Below are positions 10,523 to 18,820 of a DNA stretch of 64,000 nucleotides, in pieces. The position numbers and the translations under genes were made by a program. The notes beneath the pieces are model-generated. The model saw only the letters and a program-made list of their open reading frames with translations. It was not told the origin of the DNA and did no database searches. How positions within the stretch are numbered: position 1 is the first letter of the stretch; each line of letters opens with the position of its first letter. Source of the DNA: Nisaea sp. (GTDB taxonomy: Bacteria; Pseudomonadota; Alphaproteobacteria; Thalassobaculales; Thalassobaculaceae). The stretch covers positions 62,001 through 126,000 of the forward strand of contig NZ_JAEPQA010000002.1 of the NCBI RefSeq assembly GCF_017640745.1. The letters are read 5' to 3'.

Positions 10523-13500
10523 GTGCATCTCTCCAAACTCCGTCTTTCGGGCTTCAAGTCCTTCGTCGATCCGACCGAGCTCGTGATCGAGGAGGGCATG
10601 ACCGGGGTTGTCGGGCCGAACGGCTGCGGCAAGTCGAATCTGGTCGAGGCCCTCAGATGGGTGATGGGAGAGACCTCCGCCAAGCAGATGCGCGGCGGGG
10701 AGATGGACGACGTTATCTTTGGCGGTACCTCCAACCGGCCGGCCCGCAACCTCGCCGAGGTCGCCCTCCTGGTGAACAACGAGGACCGGACGGCCCCGGC
10801 GGCGCTGAACGATTCGCCCGAACTTGAGGTGACCCGGCGGATCGAGCGCAGCAAGGGCTCTGCCTACCGGGTGAACGGCCGCGAGGTCCGGGCCCGCGAT
10901 GTGCAACTGCTCTTCGCCGATGCCGGGACCGGCGCCCGTTCCGCCGGGCTCGTCAGCCAGGGCCGGATCGGCGCCATCATCAACGCGAAACCGTCCGAGC
11001 GCCGCATCCTGCTGGAAGAGGCCGCCAATATCCGCGGCCTCTACACGCGGCGGCGCGAGGCGGAGATCCGGCTCCGGGCGGCGGAAACCAATCTCGAACG
11101 GCTGGAAGACGTGCTGAAGGCGCTCGAAGGCCAGCTCCACGGTCTCCGCCAGCAGGCCAAGCAGGCGCAGCGCTACCGCACCGTCGCCGAGCAGATCCGC
11201 TCCGCCGAATCGGTGCTGCTGCACCGGCGCTGGGGAGCCACCAAGGAGGAGCGGGCCGCCGCCGGCAAGGTGCTGGCCGAGGCCTCGGACGCGGTCGCGG
11301 CGGCGACTCAGAAGGCCGCCGAGGCGAGTACTGTGCAGACCGAGACCGCAGCGACGCTGCCGTCGCTCCGCGAGGCCGAGGCGGCGGCTGCGGCGGAACT
11401 GCAGCGCCTGACCCTGGCGCGGGCCGAACTGGACAACGAGGAACGCCGGATCGTCACGGCGAAGAGCGAGGCAGAAACCCGTCTCCGCCAGATCGCCGCC
11501 GACCTCGAGCGCGAGCTATCGCTGTCGGTGGACGCGGCCGAGGCGCTGGAGCGGCTGCAGGCGGAGCATGCCGCGATCGCCGCCGCCCGCGAGGGCGAGG
11601 CCGAGGCGCAGGCGGAGGCGAGCGCGGCGCTAGCCGAGATCAACCGGGCGGCCGACGCGCTGGAGACCCGGCTCTCCGAGATGACCGAGCATATCGCCAC
11701 CACCGAGGCACGGCGGGCCAGCCTGCAGCGTCAGGCGCGAATGGCGCGCGAGCAGGTCGAGCGGCTGACGCGGCAGATCGAGAAGCTGGAGGAGGATCGC
11801 CAGCGGCTCAAGGACTCGGCGGCGGGACCGGGCGAGGTCGAAGCGGCGGAAAAGGCGGTGACCGATTCGGAAGCGGCGCTGGAAGCCGCCCGCGAGGCCT
11901 CCGAGACGTCCGAGACCGCACGCAACGAGGCCTCCGAGGCCGAAAGCGCGGCCCGCACGGCCCTGCAGGAGGTCGAATCGGGGCTGGCGCGGCTGACCGC
12001 CGAGGCTTCGGCGCTGGAACAGATCCTCGCCGGCGACGGAGAGGAGGGCGATGCCGCCCCGATCCTGGATGCTCTCTCGGCGGAACCGGGATACGAAACC
12101 GCGCTCGGCGCGGCGCTCGGCGACGACCTGACCGCGCCGCTGGTCGAGGGCGAGGCGGCGCAGAAACGTTACTGGAGCGGGGCGTCCGGCACGCCCTCCG
12201 GCGCCGCGCTGCCCGACAGTGTCGAGCCGCTTTCCGCACGCGTGAAAGCCCCGGCCGCCCTCGCGCGCCGTCTGGCGGCGACCGGCGTGGTCGAGGATTT
12301 CGAGACCGCGCGGAAACTGCAGCCGGCCCTGAAGGACGGCCAGCGTCTGGTCAGCCGCGACGGGGGGCTCTGCCGCTGGGACGGGTTCGTCACCGCGCCG
12401 GGCGCTCCGAGCAGCGCCGCCGTCCGCCTGCAGCAGCGCAACCGTCTGGCGGCGCTGAAGGGCGAGATTGCCAGTGTCGAGACGACCCGCGCGGCGGCGG
12501 CGGAGAAACTGGAGGCGGCGCGGGTCTCCCAGCGCGAGGCCGTCGAAGCCGAGAAGGCCGCGCGCGAGGCGATGCGGACCGCGCTGCAGGAGAACGAGAC
12601 CGCCCGCACCCGGCGCGCGAAGCTGGCGGCGCTGCTCGCCGAGATCGAGTCCAAGCTCTCCGCACTCGACGACACGAAAGTGCGGTACGAGGGGGAAATC
12701 GAGGAGGCGGAGCGTCAGCGCACGCAGGCGGAAGCCGCCGAGGTCGAACTCGACGACGTCGCCAAGCTCAGGGCGGAGAGCGCCGGCTACCGTCAGGAGC
12801 TCGCCGACAAGCGCAACGCGCTGGCCGAGGCCCGCAGCGCCCACGACCGGCTGATGCGCGAGGCGGAGGCGCGGCGCACCCGCCTCTCCGCCATCGAGGG
12901 CGAGATCAAGAGCTGGTCGGACCGTAACGAGCGGGCGGCAGCGCGTAAGGAGGAGCTGACCCAGCGCCAGGTCTCCGAGACGGCTGAGATCGAACGGCTG
13001 GACGCGCGCCCGGCGGAGATCGAGAAGCAGCGCACTGCCCTGATCTCTTCCATTTCGGCGTCCGAGGCGAAGCGCAAGGAGGCTGCCGACGTGCTGGCGG
13101 AGGCCGAAGCGCGGCAGCGCGCGGCGGACGAGACGGCTCGGCAGGCGGACCGCGAACTGGCCGAGGCCCGCGAGGCGCATATCCGCGCCGAAGGCGTGCT
13201 GGAGCAGATCAACCAGGCCATCGCCGCCCTGCGCGAGCGCATCCTTGAACGGCTCGAATGCCGCCCGGATGAGATCCTCGAGAAGGCCGGGATCGATCCG
13301 GCAGCGCCGCTGCCCGATGCCGAGGAAGTCAGCCGCCGGCTGGAACGCCTGACCCAGGAGCGCGAGCGCATCGGCGCCGTCAACCTGCGCGCCGAGCAGG
13401 AGGTCTCCGAGCTGGAGGAGAGAATCGCCGGCATGGAGAGCGAGCGCGACGACCTGATCCAGGCGATCGCCCGGCTGCGCGGCGCGATTCAGACCCTGAA

Positions 13501-13996
13501 CCGCGAGGGCCGCCAGCGCCTGCTCGATTCCTTCGACAAGGTGAACGCGCACTTCCAGGATCTCTTCACCCGGCTCTTCGGCGGCGGGCAGGCGCATCTG
13601 AAGATGGTCGAGGACGACGATCCGCTGGATGCCGGGCTCGAGATCATGGCCAGCCCCCCGGGCAAGAAGATGCAGGTCATGTCGCTGCTCTCCGGCGGCG
13701 AGCAGGCGCTGACCGCGGTGGCGCTGGTCTTCGCCGCCTTCCTGACGAACCCCTCGCCGATCTGCGTGCTCGACGAGGTCGACGCGCCGCTCGACGACAC
13801 CAACGTCGACCGTTTCTGCACCCTGCTGCAGGAGATCAGCAAGCAGACGGGGACCCGTTTTCTCGTTATCACTCACCACCGGCTGACCATGGCCCGCATG
13901 GACCGGCTGTTCGGCGTGACCATGGCAGAACGCGGCGTCAGCCAGCTCGTTTCCGTCGATTTGGCGGGCGCCGTCGAGCTCCGCGACGCGAGTTAG
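10523..13996 (+). CDS. smc: Chromosome segregation ATPase SMC
   Basis: Condensin core subunit (1157 aa) that compacts and segregates chromosomes with ScpA/ScpB. Head motifs: Walker A GPNGCGKS at 31-38 and, at the C-terminal end, signature LSGGEQ at 1056-1061 and Walker B CVLDEVD at 1081-1087. Between them lie two long Ala/Glu-rich coiled coils flanking a hinge at about 505-640. The GTG start (V/MHLSKLRLSGFKSF) matches the usual SMC N terminus. The coiled-coil composition produces long open frames on the opposite strand that are not genes. Confidence 0.97.
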   Translation: MHLSKLRLSGFKSFVDPTELVIEEGMTGVVGPNGCGKSNLVEALRWVMGETSAKQMRGGEMDDVIFGGTSNRPARNLAEVALLVNNEDRTAPAALNDSPELEVTRRIERSKGSAYRVNGREVRARDVQLLFADAGTGARSAGLVSQGRIGAIINAKPSERRILLEEAANIRGLYTRRREAEIRLRAAETNLERLEDVLKALEGQLHGLRQQAKQAQRYRTVAEQIRSAESVLLHRRWGATKEERAAAGKVLAEASDAVAAATQKAAEASTVQTETAATLPSLREAEAAAAAELQRLTLARAELDNEERRIVTAKSEAETRLRQIAADLERELSLSVDAAEALERLQAEHAAIAAAREGEAEAQAEASAALAEINRAADALETRLSEMTEHIATTEARRASLQRQARMAREQVERLTRQIEKLEEDRQRLKDSAAGPGEVEAAEKAVTDSEAALEAAREASETSETARNEASEAESAARTALQEVESGLARLTAEASALEQILAGDGEEGDAAPILDALSAEPGYETALGAALGDDLTAPLVEGEAAQKRYWSGASGTPSGAALPDSVEPLSARVKAPAALARRLAATGVVEDFETARKLQPALKDGQRLVSRDGGLCRWDGFVTAPGAPSSAAVRLQQRNRLAALKGEIASVETTRAAAAEKLEAARVSQREAVEAEKAAREAMRTALQENETARTRRAKLAALLAEIESKLSALDDTKVRYEGEIEEAERQRTQAEAAEVELDDVAKLRAESAGYRQELADKRNALAEARSAHDRLMREAEARRTRLSAIEGEIKSWSDRNERAAARKEELTQRQVSETAEIERLDARPAEIEKQRTALISSISASEAKRKEAADVLAEAEARQRAADETARQADRELAEAREAHIRAEGVLEQINQAIAALRERILERLECRPDEILEKAGIDPAAPLPDAEEVSRRLERLTQERERIGAVNLRAEQEVSELEERIAGMESERDDLIQAIARLRGAIQTLNREGRQRLLDSFDKVNAHFQDLFTRLFGGGQAHLKMVEDDDPLDAGLEIMASPPGKKMQVMSLLSGGEQALTAVALVFAAFLTNPSPICVLDEVDAPLDDTNVDRFCTLLQEISKQTGTRFLVITHHRLTMARMDRLFGVTMAERGVSQLVSVDLAGAVELRDAS

Positions 13997-14076
13997 TCGG
14001 CGGCGGTCTTCTGCGTCTTCTTTAAACCTATTCAAAATCAATAAGTTACGAGCTTTTTCGCGCTGCGGCTTCCGCC

Positions 14077-14105
14077 TTGACAGGGGAGGGGTGCCTCCGT
14101 ATGTT
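14077..14105 (+). promoter_or_regulatory. Sigma70 promoter of the F0 ATP synthase operon
   Basis: A consensus TTGACA at 14077-14082, a 17-base spacer and TATGTT at 14100-14105 lie about 70 bp before atpI, in the 180-bp gap after smc. This is the best promoter match I saw in the window. Confidence 0.6.
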
Positions 14106-14176
14106 TGCGGCGCTTTTGCGGGTCAGGCCTGCGGAAGCGGGGTACTTCACCGGCTTCGGCCGTTCGGGATCGCTCC

Positions 14177-14548
14177 ATGTCAGGTGAAAAACCTAGCGAT
14201 CCTCCCTCGCTGGACGATCTGGATGCCAGATTGCGCCGGGCCCGGGGAGAGGATCAGGGAGAGAGCGGACCGAAGGGGACGCGTGGTTCGGTTGCCGCCG
14301 AGGGTTTCGGAATGGCGATGCGGATCGGCGTGGAGCTGGTCGCCGGCGTCGGCGTCGGGGCCGGTATCGGGTACCTCCTGGACAGTTGGCTTGGGACCGC
14401 ACCCTGGCTGCTCATACTGTTCTTCTTCCTGGGCGCTGCCGGCGGCATGATGAATGTCTACCGCGCCGCGACGGGAGAAGGGTTGCAGGTGGGATACAAG
14501 CGGTCCTCGACGAACAAACGGTCTGACGGACAGACCGGGGACGAGTAA
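14177..14548 (+). CDS. atpI: ATP synthase assembly protein AtpI
   Basis: Small membrane protein (123 aa) that aids c-ring assembly and possibly Mg2+ handling. After a charged 45-residue N-terminal region there are two hydrophobic helices, with GMAMRIGVELVAGVGVGAGI and the GYLLDSWLGTAPWLLILFF segment typical of the AtpI/AtpQ family. ATG 14177 was chosen because the upstream in-frame extension lacks family similarity and overlaps the leader. It is the first gene of atpI-B-E-F'-F. Confidence 0.88.
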   Translation: MSGEKPSDPPSLDDLDARLRRARGEDQGESGPKGTRGSVAAEGFGMAMRIGVELVAGVGVGAGIGYLLDSWLGTAPWLLILFFFLGAAGGMMNVYRAATGEGLQVGYKRSSTNKRSDGQTGDE

Positions 14549-14560
14549 GGGGAACGAGGC

Positions 14561-15283
14561 GTGGCATCACCGGTCGCACAGTTTGAGCTGAAAACGCTGA
14601 TCCCGATCGAGGTCGGCGGTGTCGATCTCTCCTTCACCAATTCCGCCGCCTGGATGGTTCTGGCGATCGCCGGCGTGACCGCGTTCCTGACGCTGTCCAT
14701 GAGCGGCCGCCGCCTGGTTCCGGGCCGCTGGCAGCTGATGGCCGAGCTCTCCTACGAGTTCATCGCCAACATGGTGAAGGACAATGTCGGCAGCGAGGGC
14801 CGCAAGTACTTCCCGTTCGTGTTCTCCCTCTTCATGTTCATCCTGGCCTGCAACCTCTTCGGCATGCTGCCCTACAGCTACACGCCGACGAGCCAGATCA
14901 TCGTCACCTTCGCCATGGCCTTCGTGGTCTTCATCGGCGTGACGATCATCGCGCTTGCACGGCACGGCCTGCACTTCTTCACCTTCTTCTTCCCGTCCGG
15001 CGCGCCGGTCTACATGGCGCCGCTGTTGATCCCGATCGAGGTGATTTCCTACTTCGTGCGTCCGGTCAGCCTCTCGGTTCGTCTCTTCGCGAACATGATG
15101 GCCGGCCACACCATGCTGAAGGTGTTCGGCGGCTTCGTCATCGCCCTCGGCGTCTTTGGGGTTGCACCCCTTGCCCTGATTGTGGCACTGACCGCCTTCG
15201 AAATCCTGGTGGCGGTGCTTCAGGCATACGTTTTCACCATTCTCACCTGCCTCTACCTGCACGATGCGATCCATCTGCACTGA
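14561..15283 (+). CDS. atpB: ATP synthase F0 subunit a
   Basis: Membrane stator subunit (240 aa) forming the proton half-channels. Five to six helices are visible. The essential arginine is Arg174 in SLSVRLFANMMAGH, and the last helix carries the conserved EILVAVLQAYVFTIL. It starts with GTG 12 bp after the atpI stop, preceded by AAGGGGAACGAGG. A terminator-like hairpin follows before atpE. Confidence 0.97.
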   Translation: MASPVAQFELKTLIPIEVGGVDLSFTNSAAWMVLAIAGVTAFLTLSMSGRRLVPGRWQLMAELSYEFIANMVKDNVGSEGRKYFPFVFSLFMFILACNLFGMLPYSYTPTSQIIVTFAMAFVVFIGVTIIALARHGLHFFTFFFPSGAPVYMAPLLIPIEVISYFVRPVSLSVRLFANMMAGHTMLKVFGGFVIALGVFGVAPLALIVALTAFEILVAVLQAYVFTILTCLYLHDAIHLH

Positions 15284-15303
15284 GGCCTGAGACGAACTGA
15301 ACG

Positions 15304-15327
15304 CGGGCCGGGTCACCGGCCCGTTTT
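15304..15327 (+). terminator. Terminator-like hairpin between atpB and atpE
   Basis: CGGGCCGG (15304-15311) and CCGGCCCG (15316-15323) form a perfect 8-bp GC stem on a GTCA tetraloop, followed by TTTTG. It sits inside the operon, about 35 bases upstream of atpE. It may act as a partial terminator or a processing/stability site. Confidence 0.55.
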
Positions 15328-15360
15328 GTGAACTACGTGATCCAAAGGAAGGATTAGATC

Positions 15361-15585
15361 ATGGACGTTGAAGCCGCGAAGATGATTGGCGCCGGTATCG
15401 CTGTTATCGCCCTCATGGGTGTTGGCGTTGGTATCGGAAACATCTTTTCCACGCTCGTTGCCTCCATCGCCCGCAACCCGGCGGCCCGCGGTGAAGTCTT
15501 CGGCATCGGCATCCTGGGCTTCGCCCTGACGGAAGCCGTCGCGCTGTTCGCGCTGCTGATCGCGTTCCTCATCCTGTTCTCCTAA
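15361..15585 (+). CDS. atpE: ATP synthase F0 subunit c
   Basis: 74-aa double-helix hairpin that oligomerises into the rotor ring. The polar loop ARNP lies near residues 37-40, and the proton-binding carboxylate is Glu58 in [10 protein letters not shown]. Glycine-rich helix one (GVGVGIG) is typical. Glu rather than Asp at this site is normal for this group. The strong ribosome-binding site AAAGGAAGG and hairpins on both sides fit the need for many copies per complex. Confidence 0.98.
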   Translation: MDVEAAKMIGAGIAVIALMGVGVGIGNIFSTLVASIARNPAARGEVFGIGILGFALTEAVALFALLIAFLILFS

Positions 15586-15600
15586 GACCGGTTTTCCGGG

Positions 15601-15618
15601 AGCCGGCTCCGGCCGGCT
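15601..15618 (+). repeat. Intercistronic stem-loop after atpE
   Basis: AGCCGGC (15601-15607) and GCCGGCT (15612-15618) pair around TCCG just after the atpE stop, with no T-run. It could protect the atpE part of the transcript from 3' decay. Confidence 0.4.
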
Positions 15619-15631
15619 TCCGCGGTTTCAA

Positions 15632-16249
15632 GTGAGTACTGGAACGGAATTGGACGGCGGCATGACACGCTATCTCAAGAATTCGGCTGCGTTCGGCATC
15701 ACCGGAGCGATTGCTCTGGCGGCCGAAGGTGCGCTGGCTGCCAGCGACGGCGGCGGGACCCTGCCGCAGCTCGATATCGGTACGTTCCCGACCCAGGTCT
15801 TCTGGCTCTTCGTCACGTTCATCGTGCTCTATATCGCGATGACGAAGATCGCGATCCCGCGCATCGAGTTCGTGCTTGAAGAACGGCACAGCAAGCTCGC
15901 GGAAGATCTCGACAAGGCCGGCAAGCTGAAGGCGGACGCCGAAGAGGTTCAGGCCAACTACGAGAAGGCGCTGGCGGATGCCCGCGGCTCGGCCCATGAA
16001 CTGGTCGGCGCGGCCAAGGACGAAGCTTCCAAGGCGAACGCCAAGGCCGAGGCCGAAGCGGATGCCGCTGCTGTGAAGAAGGTCAAGGAAGCCGAGGCCA
16101 GCATCGAGGCCGCGCGCACCGAAGCCCTCTCCAACGTCAAGGACGTGGTGAGCGAGGTTGCCGGTGAAGCGGTCCAGAAGCTGATCGGCGTCAAGGTCAC
16201 CAAGACCGAGCTCAACAAGGCCGTGGCCGCAGCGATGGAGGCAAAATAA
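15632..16249 (+). CDS. atpF': ATP synthase F0 subunit b'
   Basis: Peripheral-stalk subunit b' (205 aa), found beside b in alphaproteobacteria, cyanobacteria and plastids. After a short Ala-rich hydrophobic N terminus, the membrane helix is FPTQVFWLFVTFIVLYIAM. A long charged Ala/Lys/Glu coiled coil reaches to the C terminus and dimerises with b. The start may be GTG 15632 or ATG 15662; the second gives MTRYLKNSAAFG. The stop overlaps the atpF ATG by one base. Confidence 0.92.
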   Translation: MSTGTELDGGMTRYLKNSAAFGITGAIALAAEGALAASDGGGTLPQLDIGTFPTQVFWLFVTFIVLYIAMTKIAIPRIEFVLEERHSKLAEDLDKAGKLKADAEEVQANYEKALADARGSAHELVGAAKDEASKANAKAEAEADAAAVKKVKEAEASIEAARTEALSNVKDVVSEVAGEAVQKLIGVKVTKTELNKAVAAAMEAK

Positions 16250-16731
16250 TGCTCCAGGATCCGACTTTCTGGGTCGCGATTGCCTTCGTCATCTTCGTCG
16301 TCCTGGCGATCAAGCCGGTGGTCTCGAAGGTTGGCGGCATGCTGGACGAGAAGTCCGCTGCGATCGCGGCTCAACTGCAGGAAGCAGAGTCCCTGCGCGA
16401 AGACGCTCAGGCGGCGCTCGCCAATTACCAGCGCCTGCAGCGCGACGCTCTCAAGGAAGCCGAAGAGATCGTTTCGCATGCAAAGGAAGAGGCCGCCCGC
16501 ATCCGCAAGGAAGCGAAAGAGCACCTCGCCGAGACCCTGAAGCGCCGGGAAGAGCAGGCGGCCGAGAAAATCGCCCGCGCCGAGGCCCAGGCCCTGCAGG
16601 ACGTGCGCAATCAGGCAGTCGAACTTGCCATGGCCGCGACCGGCAAGCTGCTGGCGGACAAGGTGACCCCCGAGGTCAATGCCAAGATCCTGAAAAGCGC
16701 GGTAGACGAGCTTCCGAACCGTCTCCAGTAA
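16249..16731 (+). CDS. atpF: ATP synthase F0 subunit b
   Basis: Peripheral-stalk subunit b (160 aa), linking subunit a to F1 through the delta subunit. It has one N-terminal membrane helix (FWVAIAFVIFVVLAIKPV) followed by a coiled coil (EAESLREDAQAALANYQRLQ onward). It is the last gene of the F0 operon and is followed by a strong terminator. The F1 genes are not in the window, as expected for the split arrangement of this group. Confidence 0.95.
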   Translation: MLQDPTFWVAIAFVIFVVLAIKPVVSKVGGMLDEKSAAIAAQLQEAESLREDAQAALANYQRLQRDALKEAEEIVSHAKEEAARIRKEAKEHLAETLKRREEQAAEKIARAEAQALQDVRNQAVELAMAATGKLLADKVTPEVNAKILKSAVDELPNRLQ

Positions 16732-16754
16732 ATTGCTTAGACGAGCACTGAAAG

Positions 16755-16779
16755 AGCCCCGCTTCGGCGGGGCTTTTTT
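16755..16779 (+). terminator. Rho-independent terminator of the atp operon
   Basis: AGCCCCGC (16755-16762), loop TTCG and GCGGGGCT (16767-16774) form a perfect 8-bp stem running into TTTTTT. It lies between atpF and the convergent hydrolase gene. Confidence 0.9.
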
Positions 16780-16788
16780 GTATTGCGG

Positions 16789-18804
16789 TCAGAGGAAATT
16801 GCGGGGAATGGCTTCCTCGAAATCCTTCTCGAAGATAAGCGCGCCGCTCTCGTAGGCCTCGATCCGCCCTGTGACGTGGAAATGCGTCGCATCGCCGGTG
16901 AGCGTGCAATAGGTCTCCGTGCTCACCTGCCAGTCCTCGCGCGAGAGGTCCTGGCTCCAGTGCGTCTCCATGCGGGCGCTGAGCGGATCACCGGGCCGGA
17001 TCGTGTAGCTCTCGCGGGCGATATGTCCGGTCGTCAGGTCCAGTTCGACGATCCTGTCGCGGCCGAAATCGTCGAAGATCTCGATCCGCTGCAGGCCGCT
17101 TTCCACGTCGGTGATCACCGTCCGTGTGTTCGTCGCGGGGCGCAGGATCTCCTTCTCCAGCGGCGGCGCGGCTTCGGCCTCTTCGAAGGGTTCATAAGGC
17201 TTGGCCAGGTGCTCGGCGCGCCGTTCGGGCAGGTTGAGCGTGCTCGTGCCCGTCGAGAGAGTGAGCGTGACCGGTTCGGGCGCCGGCCAGATCATCGGCC
17301 AGTAGTTGGTCGAAAGCGCGAGGCGGATTCGGTGTCCCTCCGGCACCGCGTAGGCGACGTCGTCGAGCTTGAGGCTGATGCGGTACGCCTGACCCGGCTT
17401 GAGCGCTTCGGGCGTCTCGTGGCTGTTCCTGTGTGTCAGGTTCAGCACGCCGTAGGTGATCCGGGTGGAGGTCCCGTCCGGCGCGATGTCGTTCAGTCGT
17501 GCGATAAGGTGCGCGACCGGTCTGTCGCTCGAGAGTTCGAGGTCGAGTTCCGCCGCGCCGAGGATTTCGAAGTCGGTCTCCAGCGGAGCCGTGTCGAAGC
17601 AGAGCGAGCCCGCATCGTCGACCCGCTGGTCGGTCGGACCCTCGGGGCCGAGCCAGATCATGCAGTACTCCCCGCCCGCCTGACCGACGGTTTCGGGCGA
17701 GCGGATGATCGCTTTCCCGGTCGTGCCCGGGGTCTCCGACAGAGTCCCGTCCGTCAGGTGATAGCGTTTCGGTGTCACGTTCGGCGAGGGCCAGGCGGGT
17801 TCGGCGCACCAGCGGCCGTCGCGAACCCTGTAGGCGGCCTTCGGCGGGGCCGAGGCCTGCATATAGACCCGGAGCATCGGGTCGGCCTCGACGCTCCGGT
17901 CGAGGCCCTTCAGCCACTGGTCCCACCAGCGCAACGCTTCCTGCAGGAAGCCGATGGCGGGACCGGGCACGGCAAAATGCGGATATTTGTGCAGCCAGGG
18001 TCCAATGATGCCGCGGCGGAAGCCGGGAAGCTTCTCCAGCATCCGCGGGACGGCGTTGCTGTAGGCATCCGACCAGCCGCCGACCGCGAGCACCGGAATA
18101 TCGACCTTGCTGTAATCCTCGCAGATCGAGCCGTGCTTCCAGAACGCGTCCCGGGTCTGGTGTTTCAGCCAGTTGGCGATCAGCAGCGGTTCCGCCTCCA
18201 GCCGTTTCAGCCAGGTCTCACGCCAGCTCTCGCCGACGAGGGCGGGATCCGGCGGGCGGGACGAGTAGGAGAGCATGGTCGAGGACCAGCCCATATTCTC
18301 GTTCAGCATCGCCCCGCCCTTGTAGTGGATGTCGTCCGCGTAGCGATCGTCGGTCGAGCAGAGCGTGATGACGGCCTTCAGGGCGTCCGGTTGGCGGAAG
18401 GCAACCTGCAATCCGTTGAAGCCGCCCCAGGAGATGCCGATGATGCCGACCGCGCCGGAGCACCAGGGCTGCGCGACCAGCCAGTCGATCACCTCCAGGC
18501 AGTCGTCCTGTTCCTGGGCGAGGTACTCGTCCTCCATGATCCCCTCGGACTCGCCGTTGCCGCGCATGTCGACGCGGATCGCGGCATAGCCGTGACCGGC
18601 GAAATAGGGATGGGTCAGGGCGTCGCGCACCGAGGTGCCGTCGCGCTTGCGGTAGGGGAGATATTCGAGGATCGCCGGAACCGGCGCCTTCTCCGCGCCC
18701 TCAGGCAGCCAAATCCGGGCGGCGACGCGGCAGCCGTCGGAAAGTGTGATCCACGTGTTCTCGATTTCCCGCACCTGGTGCGGAAACTGGCCGACAATCT
18801 TCAT
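16789..18804 (-). CDS. CocE/NonD-family alpha/beta hydrolase
   Basis: 671-aa predicted serine hydrolase of the X-Pro dipeptidyl-peptidase/cocaine esterase group. The nucleophile is Ser125 in GISWGGFNG, preceded by DMRGNGESEG. A C-terminal jelly-roll (PepX_C-like, about residues 370-640) carries GHRIRLALSTNYWPMIW. No signal peptide is seen, so it is probably cytoplasmic. It is the last gene of the peptide-ABC operon, 16 bp after the ATPase, so it may cleave amides, esters or X-Pro peptides imported by that transporter. The substrate is unknown. Confidence 0.9.
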   Translation of the reverse strand: MKIVGQFPHQVREIENTWITLSDGCRVAARIWLPEGAEKAPVPAILEYLPYRKRDGTSVRDALTHPYFAGHGYAAIRVDMRGNGESEGIMEDEYLAQEQDDCLEVIDWLVAQPWCSGAVGIIGISWGGFNGLQVAFRQPDALKAVITLCSTDDRYADDIHYKGGAMLNENMGWSSTMLSYSSRPPDPALVGESWRETWLKRLEAEPLLIANWLKHQTRDAFWKHGSICEDYSKVDIPVLAVGGWSDAYSNAVPRMLEKLPGFRRGIIGPWLHKYPHFAVPGPAIGFLQEALRWWDQWLKGLDRSVEADPMLRVYMQASAPPKAAYRVRDGRWCAEPAWPSPNVTPKRYHLTDGTLSETPGTTGKAIIRSPETVGQAGGEYCMIWLGPEGPTDQRVDDAGSLCFDTAPLETDFEILGAAELDLELSSDRPVAHLIARLNDIAPDGTSTRITYGVLNLTHRNSHETPEALKPGQAYRISLKLDDVAYAVPEGHRIRLALSTNYWPMIWPAPEPVTLTLSTGTSTLNLPERRAEHLAKPYEPFEEAEAAPPLEKEILRPATNTRTVITDVESGLQRIEIFDDFGRDRIVELDLTTGHIARESYTIRPGDPLSARMETHWSQDLSREDWQVSTETYCTLTGDATHFHVTGRIEAYESGALIFEKDFEEAIPRNFL

Positions 18805-18820
18805 CGGGACGTCCTCGGTC

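Noticed and set aside
11630-14041. An 800-codon open frame opposite smc
   Set aside because: It mirrors the coiled-coil codons of smc, with a Leu/Gly/Arg-rich translation lacking motifs. The smc frame has all the expected ATPase motifs.
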